From positions 1 to 18,447 of the forward strand of contig JAJYGM010000696.1 of assembly GCA_021785095.1 (NCBI GenBank): a DNA stretch of 18,447 nt, in the 5' to 3' direction. This DNA comes from Actinomycetes bacterium (GTDB lineage Bacteria; Actinomycetota; Acidimicrobiia; Acidimicrobiales; Bog-793). Positions 6,392 through 14,469 of this stretch are shown here, in pieces (positions within the stretch are counted from its first letter, which is position 1; every line of letters begins with the position of its first letter). Position numbers and translations under genes: made by a program. The notes under the pieces were generated by a model. The model had not been told where the DNA came from, searched no databases, and saw only the letters and a list, made by a program, of their open reading frames with translations.

Positions 6392-6694
6392 GGCGTCACC
6401 ATCCACCCGAAAACACGACACCACGCTTTCGAGGGCCCGTGAATGGGGCTTCACATTCGGACCAAGCCCAACGTGATCGCGGTAGAGCTGAGCGCGCTGC
6501 GGCAGACTAACGTCGAGATTGGTTCGACAGCCGCACCTTTCACCTCGCGGTCCAGCCGGCGGGCGCGGGCGCCGACGTGAGATGACGCTATTCACCGATG
6601 AACCGCCAGAGGGCCGGTTGGAAGTTGCCGGCAAGGTTCGGCGGGCCGGATACCGCAAGACTGCCGTGCGGCGACCTGGTTAGGTGGTCGAGGC
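6392..6694. other. Convergent intergenic region, no supported gene
   Basis: It separates the plus-strand Ubl operon from the minus-strand DinB-like gene. A 45-codon frame at 6443-6580 (starts MGLHIRTKPNVIAVEL) has no ribosome binding site and an Arg/Ser-rich end, so it is not called. No repeat or promoter was recognised. Confidence 0.4.
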
Positions 6695-7150
6695 TCATCC
6701 CTTGGTTCCCAGGGCGGCTTCGATGTCGTCGAGGTGCTTGCCGCGGTGGTTGGCTCGCAAGGGATTCACGGGGCTATCGGGGTCATCGGGCCACATCCGG
6801 TCGGGCGGGAGGGAGGCGACGCGCCGGTCGGTCTCCTCGGCCAGGCGCAATGCGAGCTGGGCCACTTCACGTGGCTCGATGGCGTGGATCAGCGGGCGGG
6901 TGGCGTCGTTGATCCAGTCCACGTCCTCCGGCTCGGCGTCGGACGGCGAGAACGCCACGCGGCGCTCCAGCTTGTCGGCCAGCGCCAGCACGCGCGCATC
7001 CCAGAAGGCGATGTGCCCGAGTACGCCGGCCACTGTCCAGTGATCGTTCACCGCGAGGCGCAGCTCGTCGTCACGGAGGCGTCCGACCAAGGCGCGCATG
7101 CGCTCCAGCTCACGGGCGTTCTGCTCGACGAAGGAACGATCGAGGGACAT
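6695..7150 (-). CDS. DinB-like / maleylpyruvate isomerase N-terminal-like four-helix protein
   Basis: A 151-residue protein starting at 7150 (MSLDRSFVEQ), set by the strong upstream site GGGAGGTGAG next to the ATG; the longer in-frame start at 7201 has no such support. Helices with NARELERMRALV, then NDHWTVAGVLGHIAFWDARV and the ending NHRGKHLDDIEAAL match the DinB/MPI_N four-helix bundle. His46 (LGHIAFWD) and the late HRGKHLDDIE supply His residues typical of the metal site; members are thiol-dependent transferases or of unknown role. The gene stands alone, divergent from hamA across 297 bases and convergent with the Ubl operon. It probably has a housekeeping or detoxification role, with no sign that it belongs to a defence operon. 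Confidence 0.78.
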   Translation of the reverse strand: MSLDRSFVEQNARELERMRALVGRLRDDELRLAVNDHWTVAGVLGHIAFWDARVLALADKLERRVAFSPSDAEPEDVDWINDATRPLIHAIEPREVAQLALRLAEETDRRVASLPPDRMWPDDPDSPVNPLRANHRGKHLDDIEAALGTKG

Positions 7151-7262
7151 CTCACCTCCCCAGCCTGGCGCTGCCAGTGACCAGCAGGTAAAGGTTCGCA
7201 CACCGTAAGGGTCCGTGCCCCCGGGGGGGCTTGGACCAGACCTGCGACGCTTGATACGCCTC

Positions 7263-7283
7263 AGGCAGCGGCTACCGCTGCCT
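7263..7283. repeat. Perfect inverted repeat, 9-bp arms, 3-base spacer, upstream of Hachiman
   Basis: AGGCAGCGG (7263-7271), CTA, CCGCTGCCT (7275-7283). It lies in the divergent spacer between the DinB-like gene and hamA, 165 bases before hamA. It could be an operator or a hairpin in a leader RNA. No promoter consensus is clear in this 297-base spacer, and the only other notable item is a C/G-run palindrome at 7217-7230. Confidence 0.5.
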
Positions 7284-7447
7284 TGAAAGGTTCGATCTAA
7301 CCCGCCTGTCCCAATCGGCGAGGCTGCGGGCTTCCATCACGATTCCATCGGGTCTGATGGACCCCCGCTGGGCCAACGTCGCGACAACAATGCACGTGGT
7401 CGTGGATCCGCCGGCTTGTACCCTTGTGACCGAGGGTGGGCGCCGAC

Positions 7448-8236
7448 ATGATCGAGAAATGGCTGGTCGAACAGGATCCCGAACAGGTCTCTGCCGTCCT
7501 CGACATCCAGGTCGTCACGGCGGACGAGACCGTTGACGAGGACACTCTCTACGACTACCTGGGCCATGAGCTGCTCCGGAACTACGTGGTGCCGGGCGAG
7601 CTGGAGATGATCTTCAGAGACCTCGGCGTCCCCGAGGTCGCCGACCACCTGGCCAACCACAAGTTCCCCACGCTCGACAGCATCCGCACCGGCGACTTCG
7701 GGGAGGCGATGAGCGGGGCGCTCTTCCGGCGCGCGCGCCGGTGGTGCGTACCGATCCTGAAGCTGAGATACAAGCAGCGACCCAACCAGCCCGTGCAGGG
7801 AGCGGACTTCCTCGGATTTCGCCTTCGTCAGTCGCCACCGGTGGTAGCCGTTCCGGAGGTGAAGACCCGGACTGATAAACGGCTGAACGTTGGCGTGGAG
7901 GCGAGCACGAGCCTCGATCATGTTCTCGAGGAGCTGCCATCCAGCGTGGAGTTCGTCGTCGCCCGGCTTCTCGAACAGCACAGCGCCCTGGCCCCTCGTG
8001 TTGCCCAACTCCTCGACGAGGGATACACGGTCGAGCGCCATATCGTCCTCGTGCATGACGATGGGCAGTGGGACGACAGGATCTCGGAGAGGCTGGCGGC
8101 GGCCGAGGACGAACCCACCCAGTTGACCGTGATCCGGCTCGCCAACCTCAAGAACATCATCGACAAGTCCTTCGCGGAGGCCGCGCTCGCTCCTCGACGC
8201 CTGGCCGATCGCGAGGCAGGGACCTCCGATGCCTGA
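7448..8236 (+). CDS. hamA: HamA, Hachiman defence nuclease (DUF1837 / HamA C-terminal domain)
   Basis: A 262-residue protein. The ATG at 7448 is preferred to the in-frame GTG at 7436 because GAGGGTGG (7432-7439) then forms a ribosome binding site 8 bases upstream. A PD-(D/E)xK nuclease core is visible: Glu86 in DFGEAMSG, Asp120 in VQGADFLGF and Glu137-Val-Lys139 in VPEVKTRTD. This is the signature of HamA, the effector nuclease of Hachiman. Residues 40-75 are a helical region that may contact the helicase, and the C-terminal third (VERHIVLVHDDG, LTVIRLANLKNIID) is the usual DUF1837 tail. It overlaps the helicase gene by 8 bases, so the two are made together. In known systems the HamA-HamB complex senses DNA damage or intermediates and releases HamA to degrade DNA in the infected cell. 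Confidence 0.88.
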   Translation: MIEKWLVEQDPEQVSAVLDIQVVTADETVDEDTLYDYLGHELLRNYVVPGELEMIFRDLGVPEVADHLANHKFPTLDSIRTGDFGEAMSGALFRRARRWCVPILKLRYKQRPNQPVQGADFLGFRLRQSPPVVAVPEVKTRTDKRLNVGVEASTSLDHVLEELPSSVEFVVARLLEQHSALAPRVAQLLDEGYTVERHIVLVHDDGQWDDRISERLAAAEDEPTQLTVIRLANLKNIIDKSFAEAALAPRRLADREAGTSDA

Positions 8237-11200
8237 TCCGGATGCCGCTGTCCGAGACCTCGGGCGAAGGGCATTCGCCCGAGCCGGCCGAGGAACGTGG
8301 CGCCGGCAGCTGCGCTCTGCCACCCTGCTTGGTCAGATCCGCCATTCCGACGCCCGCGTTCCCGAATTCACTTTCCGCGCCCTCGACGTGGCGCGCATCA
8401 ACGACCTGGTGCGACTCGGCGAGCTCACGAGGTCTCCTCGCGAACGCCGCGAGGATCCGGGAGAACTCCCGGCTGTTGCGCAGACCTATGCGGACCTGGC
8501 CGACTCCATGGCCGTCGGCGACCCGCGCCGTGCCGAACTGCTGGCCCTTGCAGCGTCGAGCTGGAGCCTCGCCGGGTACCAGGCGAACGCAGCCGCCTTG
8601 GCCGACCAGTACCTGGGCGAGATCGACCAGCAGACCGGCCGTGCACCTCTCGAGGCGGACGTCGCTCCGACAGCAGCGCCTGCGGCCATCGCGGTTCTTG
8701 TCGGCGCCATCCTCCGCCGAGACGTGAACGATGTCGCCCGTCTCGGGGCCATGGCTGACCTGACCGTGCGCGGAATCGGCCGGCGCTTCCTCGACGACGC
8801 CGGGGAGGAGACACTCGACCCGGCAGACGCCGCCGTGCTCGCCGCGTATGGTCTGGTCGCTCGAGCAGCTCGCGCCCTCGCCCGCTTCTGGCGTATCGGT
8901 GACCGAGCAGCAGGCGAGCGTGCTGTCGACGACGTTCGCCGTGCCGCGAAACTGATGTTGGACGTCTGCGTGGTCGACACCTGGGTCCTTGTCGACAACC
9001 TTGCCCACGTCGTGGAGGACGTAGTCGCAACGTCCCCGTGGCGCCTGCTCCGGCGGACACCGCGGTGGAACGGGCTGTGGGAGCGGTACCTGCGGAGCCT
9101 CGCCCTCGCCGACCGGCCGGTGGTCCAGGTGTGGCCGTCCCAGCGCAACGTGCTCGACGCCGGTCTCCTCGACATCTCATCTCCCAACCTCACCGTGACG
9201 ATGCCGACCTCGGCCGGGAAGACGCACCTGGCGGAGTGGGCCATCCTCCACGCCCTCTCCGACCGGGCCGAACCCGACGCACCACAGAAGCTCGGGGTCT
9301 ACGTCGTTCCGTCCCGGGCCCTCGCCGGCGAGATCGAGCGCCACCTTGCCCAAAGCCTCGGCGCGGTTGGCCTCCGCGTGTCGGGCCTGTTCGGCGGATC
9401 CGAACATGTGCAGTACGAGCTGCGCCTGATCGAGACGACGGACGTCCTTGTCGTCACTAGCGAGAAGCTCGACCTGCTCCTACGCAACGACGAGACCATC
9501 GCTCAACGGATGGTCCTTCTCGTGGCCGACGAGGGGCATCTTCTCGGAGAGCGGGACCGTGGCCTGCGCCTCGAACTCGTCATCACTCGCGTCCGTCGCC
9601 AAGCGCCCCAGGCCCGTGTCCTCGTGCTCTCTGCCGTCCTCCCCAACGGCGAAGAAGTGGCGAGATGGCTGGATCCCGACCGAAACGGGAGCAACCTCGT
9701 GGACGTGGAGTGGAGCCCAACCCGTCTGCGCGTGGGAGTTTTCACGTGGCAGGGCCGAGAGGTGGACGGTCAGCAGGGCGTGGTGAGGTACCGGGATGAC
9801 GACGCCGACCACAACTTCTTTTTGCCGTTCGTCATCACGCGGCGTCTTCGCAGGACCAGGTTCTTCCCAACGGAAAAGAAAGACGTAGCTGCCGAACTGG
9901 CGCTGCATTACGGTCGGTTGGGACCGGTCCTCATCGCAGCACCGAAGAAGGCGTCCACGGCCACGGCGGCGCGGGCCGTCGCAAAGGCCTGCGCGAGAGA
10001 CGGGGTGGTCTTCGACACCGACGCGTCGGGTGTGGTTCCGCCGGCGGTCGTCGCGAGGAGAGAACGTGTGGCTGCCGCTGTCGCCACCGTTGCCGGCGCC
10101 GATCACGAGCTGGCGCAGATGGTTCGTGCAGGCATCGGGTACCACCATGCCGGGATCCACGAGACCATTCGCCTCGAACTGGAGGCCGCCTTCCGCGAAG
10201 GTGCGATCCACGTGCTCTGCGCGACGAGCACCCTCGGCCAAGGCGTCAACCTACCTGCCAAGACGGTGATCTTCTCTGGGACGTGGCGGGGCCAGAACGA
10301 TGAGCTGCCTGTCCGCGACTTCTGGAACATTGCCGGCCGGGCCGCGCGCCCGTTCCTTGAGACCGAGGGCCACGTCATCCTCATAGCCGACAACAACGCC
10401 GAGGCAAATCGACTCCGAGGCCGCTACCTCGACACCGGAGAGCTGGAACCGATCTACTCGACGCTGGTGCGGCTGTACGTCGCGCTCGTCAAGGCGCGGC
10501 TGGGTCGGTTTCCCGCCGTCGCCTCGGAGGTTCCGGACCACCTGGATCTCGGCGATGACGCCGACGGAGAGGTGGCGCGATGGGCTGAGACCCTCGATCT
10601 CCAGCTGCTCTCGCTCCTGGCGGAGGAGGTGGTCGACACCGACGACGAGGAGCTGCTCCTCGACGCGGTGCGGTCCGTTCTCGGCGAGACCTTCGGCGGT
10701 GTCCAGCTCGGAGCCGAGAACTATCCGCTCGCTCCGCTCGCTCGCTTCGCCGCGCGACGAGTGGGCCGCCTCGCCACGCGAGTCCCCAACCGAGAGCTGA
10801 GGAAGGCCTTCCTCAGGACCGGCCTGAGCCTGGCCGGGTGCGAGACCGCCCACAGCGCCGCCCAGGCCATCGCGGCGGCGATCTCCGCCGATCCCGCGCT
10901 CCTCGACGAAGGGCGTTGGCCGGACCTCCGGAGCCTTCTCCTGGACCACGCGGTAATGGTTTCGGAGATCGAGTTCGCATGCGAGCAGGAGAACGTGAGG
11001 GCCCAGGCCGTACCCGCCCTCGCGGCCGACTGGATGGACGGCGTAGGAGTCGATGAGCTGCGACGCGGGCATGGCGCAGCGTTGGGAACCGAAGACCCCA
11101 TGAAGTTCGCCGCGGTCCTCGACCGCATCGTCGTTCACGACCTCGCGTGGGTCCTCTCCGCCATCGTGCAGCTCCTGGAACACGAGCTCGGCGAACCGTT

Positions 11201-11855
11201 CGTCGGCCACCTGAACGCCGTGGCGGCCATGGCGAAATACGGGGTCGCAACGGAGCCCGCCTGCTACGCCGCCAGCGTTGGTGTTCGGAATCGGGACGAC
11301 GCGCTGTCCCTTGGGGACCTGTTCCCGACGATGTTCGGGGTCAACTTGCCCCTCTTCCTGGCCTGGGTGAGCACGCTCACACCGGACGATGTCACCGCTC
11401 ACGTCAGTCCCGACACCGCACGCTTGTTCCTCGACCGAGCAGCTTCTCTGCTGACCCCGCAGGACGCGCTCGACTTGCTCGTCACCGAGTCCGGTAACCT
11501 CGTTACCCCGCTCCGAGGCATTGGGCCGATGCGGACGGCCGCCGCCGTCCAGCAGCTCTCGATTGGCGATGTGCTGACTCTGGTGCGGGAGTACGACAAT
11601 CCAGCCGACGAGAACGCGATCGCTGTGATCACGGCGGGACGCACGAAGGTCGGCTACGTGGCCAGGGAGGTGGCTCGTGTCCTCGCGCCGCTTCTCGACC
11701 TTGAGGAGGGGCCGCGTGTGGCGTCGGTCTTGGCGACGCGACCGACGGTGGCCCCGGGATCTACCGAGGACGAGGTGCACGCCGCCCTCGAAGCTCGCGA
11801 CGCCGTCCGCATCGAAATCGTGGTGTCGCCCCGCGATGGTGCGGCGCTAGCCTGA
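8229..11855 (+). CDS. hamB: HamB, Hachiman superfamily 2 helicase with C-terminal HIRAN-like domain
   Basis: A 1208-residue protein starting at 8229, overlapping hamA by 8 bases. Residues 1-300 are a helical N-terminal region. The Ski2-like helicase core runs about 300-740: Walker A MPTSAGKT (325-332), motif Ia VVPSRAL, DEGH box (434-437), SAVLPN (468-473), GYHHAGI (637-643), TSTLGQGVNLPA (666-677) and motif VI NIAGRAARP (700-708). After a long helical region, residues about 1098-1200 contain IGDVLTLVREYDNPADENA followed by VGYVAREVARVLAPLLD. This matches the HIRAN domain ('LVRE..NP.D.NAIAV...GYV'), which in HLTF binds 3' single-stranded DNA ends. A HIRAN tail would add direct recognition of exposed 3' ends to the sensor; I do not recall it as a standard HamB part. 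All helicase motifs look intact. Confidence 0.9.
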   Translation: MPDPDAAVRDLGRRAFARAGRGTWRRQLRSATLLGQIRHSDARVPEFTFRALDVARINDLVRLGELTRSPRERREDPGELPAVAQTYADLADSMAVGDPRRAELLALAASSWSLAGYQANAAALADQYLGEIDQQTGRAPLEADVAPTAAPAAIAVLVGAILRRDVNDVARLGAMADLTVRGIGRRFLDDAGEETLDPADAAVLAAYGLVARAARALARFWRIGDRAAGERAVDDVRRAAKLMLDVCVVDTWVLVDNLAHVVEDVVATSPWRLLRRTPRWNGLWERYLRSLALADRPVVQVWPSQRNVLDAGLLDISSPNLTVTMPTSAGKTHLAEWAILHALSDRAEPDAPQKLGVYVVPSRALAGEIERHLAQSLGAVGLRVSGLFGGSEHVQYELRLIETTDVLVVTSEKLDLLLRNDETIAQRMVLLVADEGHLLGERDRGLRLELVITRVRRQAPQARVLVLSAVLPNGEEVARWLDPDRNGSNLVDVEWSPTRLRVGVFTWQGREVDGQQGVVRYRDDDADHNFFLPFVITRRLRRTRFFPTEKKDVAAELALHYGRLGPVLIAAPKKASTATAARAVAKACARDGVVFDTDASGVVPPAVVARRERVAAAVATVAGADHELAQMVRAGIGYHHAGIHETIRLELEAAFREGAIHVLCATSTLGQGVNLPAKTVIFSGTWRGQNDELPVRDFWNIAGRAARPFLETEGHVILIADNNAEANRLRGRYLDTGELEPIYSTLVRLYVALVKARLGRFPAVASEVPDHLDLGDDADGEVARWAETLDLQLLSLLAEEVVDTDDEELLLDAVRSVLGETFGGVQLGAENYPLAPLARFAARRVGRLATRVPNRELRKAFLRTGLSLAGCETAHSAAQAIAAAISADPALLDEGRWPDLRSLLLDHAVMVSEIEFACEQENVRAQAVPALAADWMDGVGVDELRRGHGAALGTEDPMKFAAVLDRIVVHDLAWVLSAIVQLLEHELGEPFVGHLNAVAAMAKYGVATEPACYAASVGVRNRDDALSLGDLFPTMFGVNLPLFLAWVSTLTPDDVTAHVSPDTARLFLDRAASLLTPQDALDLLVTESGNLVTPLRGIGPMRTAAAVQQLSIGDVLTLVREYDNPADENAIAVITAGRTKVGYVAREVARVLAPLLDLEEGPRVASVLATRPTVAPGSTEDEVHAALEARDAVRIEIVVSPRDGAALA

Positions 11856-11873
11856 TCGATCACGATCTGGCGC

Positions 11874-12332
11874 GTGACCGCGAAAAGTCCACGGATGGGC
11901 AAACAAGGGCGTTCTTCCGCCGGTCCCCTCTGGGCCGAGATGGATCGACAACGACGGATTCCCGCTTCCACCATGATTGCGGCCGACGTCCCATCTGAAC
12001 CCGGAGTCTACGTCTGGTATCGCGACGGACGAGCCATCTATGTGGGCAAGGCTATGAACCTGCACGGCCGAGTCTGGAAGAAGCACATGGGCCTCGGCGC
12101 GGTCATGACCGGTTCTGCCTTTCGCCGCAACGTCGCTGCACACCTCGGGATTGCATCGGCGGCCGACATCAAGGCGCGACGGTACTTGCCCACCGGACGC
12201 GATGTGACCTTGGTCAACTCGTGGATCAGGCGATGTTCGGTCGCATGGATAGTGTGCAGGACTCCCGATGACGCGATCGATCTCGAGCAACGGATGAAAC
12301 GGGAGTGGATGCCGCCCCTCACGAAGATCTAG
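11874..12332 (+). CDS. GIY-YIG family endonuclease-like protein
   Basis: Up to 152 residues from a GTG at 11874, 18 bases after hamB. The start is uncertain: ATG at 11895 or 11940 would keep the domain, and no candidate has a good ribosome binding site. The GIY-YIG core is clear: Gly44-Val-Tyr46 in PGVYVWYRDG, Tyr56-Val-Gly58 in AIYVGKAMNL, Arg66 in HGRVWKKH and Glu138 in DLEQRMKREW. The usual final Asn is replaced in the ending PPLTK. It is a single-domain protein with no added DNA-binding module. The close spacing after hamB suggests a third gene on the Hachiman transcript, possibly an accessory nuclease, but independent insertion between Hachiman and Qat is also possible. Confidence 0.8.
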   Translation: MTAKSPRMGKQGRSSAGPLWAEMDRQRRIPASTMIAADVPSEPGVYVWYRDGRAIYVGKAMNLHGRVWKKHMGLGAVMTGSAFRRNVAAHLGIASAADIKARRYLPTGRDVTLVNSWIRRCSVAWIVCRTPDDAIDLEQRMKREWMPPLTKI

Positions 12333-12345
12333 TAGTTCGACCATG

Positions 12346-12366
12346 ACGCGCGGACGGTCTGCGCGT
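12346..12366. terminator. Hairpin between convergent Hachiman/GIY-YIG and Qat operons
   Basis: ACGCGCGGA (12346-12354), loop CGG, TCTGCGCGT (12358-12366): nine pairs with one G-T. It lies 14 bases after the GIY-YIG stop and 86 bases beyond the qatD stop on the other strand, so it could terminate both. Confidence 0.5.
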
Positions 12367-12451
12367 GCTTCGACGCCAGCTCGCGCCACCCAGGCGGATC
12401 TCGCGACCGCGCTCGACCGGTCCCGTCTCGGCCACGATGAGGTACCACGCG

Positions 12452-13216
12452 TCACGCCGGCACGAGGATGTCGACGAGGTGTTCTGGCAGGCGGTCGATC
12501 GCCCCTGAGGCAACAGAGGCGTTCCTGAGGTTGCGAAACCAGCGCCGCCGCAGCTCGTGCTCGGAGATTCCGAGCAGCCTGGCAACCCGTCGCTCGAGGG
12601 ATGTGGTGTCGCCCGGTAGCCGTCCACCTCCGCGCCGCCTGGTCGCCGGGAAGTCGGTCTCGGGAAGCATGCGATCCAGGGGGATCTTCGTCAGCTCCTC
12701 GTCGGCCATGGCCCCGTTCACTGAGAAGTAGCACCCGAGTGCTGCCGCCTGGTGAACAGCATCGATGTCCCCCAGGAACCAGTGAAGGATGGCGCCCGGG
12801 TGCGGGCGCTCACTGAGCAGGTCGAGCACCTCAGTGACGCAACCCGCGCTATGGAGCGAGAGCAAGACTGGCTCGTCGGTCGCGGCGTCCAGCACTGAGC
12901 GCATGATGTCGCGCTGGCGCCGCAGGTCACCGCCACGGCGATCAAGGCCAGTCTCACCAACCACAGCGAAACGCTGGAGGAGGTCCCGGAAGCGAGCGGG
13001 ATCGAATCCCTCTCGCGCATCACGACGCGCCGGGTGGACACCGCAGGCCCAGACCAGCGGTTCGTCCACTCGGCTCGACACTGCCTCGGCCTCATCGAGG
13101 GTCTGCGTGACCGCGATCACTACGACCTTGCCAAGGGCTCGCACCTGGTCCAGCGTGACGTCGGGCGCGACGTGCGCGTGGCAGTCGAGCGGCGGAAGGG
13201 CGTCGTGACCGATCAC
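12452..13216 (-). CDS. qatD: QatD, TatD-like metal-dependent hydrolase/DNase of the Qat system
   Basis: A 254-residue protein starting with GTG at 13216 in a GTGA overlap with the qatC stop. TatD metal ligands are in order: Asp11-x-His13-x-His15 (DCHAHV), GVHPAR (59-64), Glu88 in VGETGLD, His122 in SLHSAG, His145 in ILHWFLGD and Asp188 in PETDFPATR. The TIM-barrel amidohydrolase fold of TatD is therefore complete and probably active, with a two-metal site. The C-terminal 60 residues (ARLLGISEHELRRRWFRNL) match the end of TatD proteins. As the last gene of a four-gene operon with a KAP ATPase, QatB and a QueC-like enzyme, it is QatD; TatD enzymes cut DNA, but its substrate in Qat is not established. 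Confidence 0.9.
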   Translation of the reverse strand: MIGHDALPPLDCHAHVAPDVTLDQVRALGKVVVIAVTQTLDEAEAVSSRVDEPLVWACGVHPARRDAREGFDPARFRDLLQRFAVVGETGLDRRGGDLRRQRDIMRSVLDAATDEPVLLSLHSAGCVTEVLDLLSERPHPGAILHWFLGDIDAVHQAAALGCYFSVNGAMADEELTKIPLDRMLPETDFPATRRRGGGRLPGDTTSLERRVARLLGISEHELRRRWFRNLRNASVASGAIDRLPEHLVDILVPA

Positions 13217-14469
13217 GGCAGCGGGACGGCCCGCAGCTCCTCGAACCCTCGATGGCAGAGATCGAGAGCGGCATCAAAGTCGAAGTCATCGGGGAAGGGG
13301 CCCTGCGCTGCTAGATCCACATCATCGAACCCGCGCTCAAGCGCAAGCCGGACCGCCGCGACGTCATCCCCGCGCCGGCTGAGCAGCTTCTCATAGGAGT
13401 CGCCAGCGAGGTAGTTCACGAGGTACGGGGTGTCATCAGGCAGGCCGGAGGCGATGAACCCTCCACGACGGACAAGGCATGGGACACAGAGCCCGCAGTG
13501 GTGGTTCTGGTTGCCGCCCGGGTAGAGGCGCCCATCGAGCTTCCCGCAGGACAGCGTCTTGGCTGCACCATCTCGGATGGACGGGGGCCCAGCGGCCACC
13601 GCGGCGGCAAGCAGCTCTCCCTTCGTCCGCGGCAGGTGCGGATCGCGCAGCTCGACGGCCAGATCCACGGCGTCGAGCAGCTGACGGACCAGGTGGAACG
13701 TCCACGGGTGGGTCGATCGAGTGGAGAGAGCGCCACCTCGGTTGGCGCCCAGCGGGGGATTGAGGCTCGTGAAGCCATTCTCCGGAACCTCGGCGACCGC
13801 GGCGCGGGTACCGTCCGCCGCAGCGATGGCAAAGGCCGTGAAGAGGAGTGCCCGGCTGCGACTGGACGCTTCGCGTTTCTCCTCGGTCTGGGTCACTCGG
13901 ATCTGACGGTATGGATAGCCGATGCCGCCGTCTTCGGACAGCCAGCCCCAGGTGCGGTCCTGCGCCCCCTTGATGGTGGAATTGTCCCAGTGCCCAACCA
14001 GCAGGCGCGGCGAGGCGTCACGAGCGAGCAGCGCGCCGCAGAAGGAGTCGAGACCGCCGCTCAGCAGGGCCACGGTCTCGGCCGGCTCCGCCGCCAGCTC
14101 CGTCTCCGGCCGCTCCAGGCCGTCGTTGGACAATTCGAGCAGCCACGTGTCCGAGGTCAGCCAGTGGAGAAGGTCGGCTACCAGATTGCAGCTCGCCTCC
14201 CAGCGCGCGGCATCGACGACCTGAACGTGGAGACGGATCGTTCGAGAGAATCCGGTTCGTCTTGGGCTGAGCCGATCTGCCATGTAGGCGCCCGAGGCGA
14301 TCCGCACCAGGCCGGTGGCCGCGTCCGATGGCGCGCCGAGGACTCCCAGCCAGGGATCCATGCTGGCCCGGACCGTCTCGTTCTCGCCGCCCGCCGCTGG
14401 CCAGACGAGCTGATGCGCCCCATCTGCGTGGGAGGCGGTCCCCTCGGGCCTCAGCTCGAACGCGATCAC
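13213..14469 (-). CDS. qatC: QatC, QueC-like enzyme of the Qat system
   Basis: A 418-residue protein starting with GTG at 14469, overlapping qatB by 4 bases. Residues 133-146 (VALLSGGLDSFCGA) form the SGGxDS PP-loop that binds ATP in QueC. A zinc site is visible: Cys308 in LSCGKL and Cys325, Cys328, Cys331 in HHCGLCVPC, the four-cysteine arrangement of QueC. About 130 N-terminal residues precede the QueC part; true QueC enzymes (about 220-240 aa) lack this extension, which marks defence-type homologues. QueC makes preQ0, a 7-deazaguanine; no other queuosine gene is nearby, so it probably performs a related ATP-dependent modification within Qat rather than making queuosine. An intact active site suggests a working enzyme. 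Confidence 0.9.
   Translation of the reverse strand: MIAFELRPEGTASHADGAHQLVWPAAGGENETVRASMDPWLGVLGAPSDAATGLVRIASGAYMADRLSPRRTGFSRTIRLHVQVVDAARWEASCNLVADLLHWLTSDTWLLELSNDGLERPETELAAEPAETVALLSGGLDSFCGALLARDASPRLLVGHWDNSTIKGAQDRTWGWLSEDGGIGYPYRQIRVTQTEEKREASSRSRALLFTAFAIAAADGTRAAVAEVPENGFTSLNPPLGANRGGALSTRSTHPWTFHLVRQLLDAVDLAVELRDPHLPRTKGELLAAAVAAGPPSIRDGAAKTLSCGKLDGRLYPGGNQNHHCGLCVPCLVRRGGFIASGLPDDTPYLVNYLAGDSYEKLLSRRGDDVAAVRLALERGFDDVDLAAQGPFPDDFDFDAALDLCHRGFEELRAVPLP

Noticed and set aside
6443..6580. 45-codon plus-strand frame in the region after the Ubl operon
   Set aside because: It has no ribosome binding site, an Arg/Ser-rich end and no recognisable similarity.
10251..11780. Long minus-strand open frame opposite hamB
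   Set aside because: No domain is visible, and it lies antisense to the helicase C-terminus, whose HIRAN-like motif reads well on the plus strand.
12319..12456. Short minus-strand frame containing AWYLIVAETGPVERGREIRL
   Set aside because: The first half looks protein-like, but there is no supported start, it overlaps the qatD end and the hairpin, and it ends Arg/Ser-rich.
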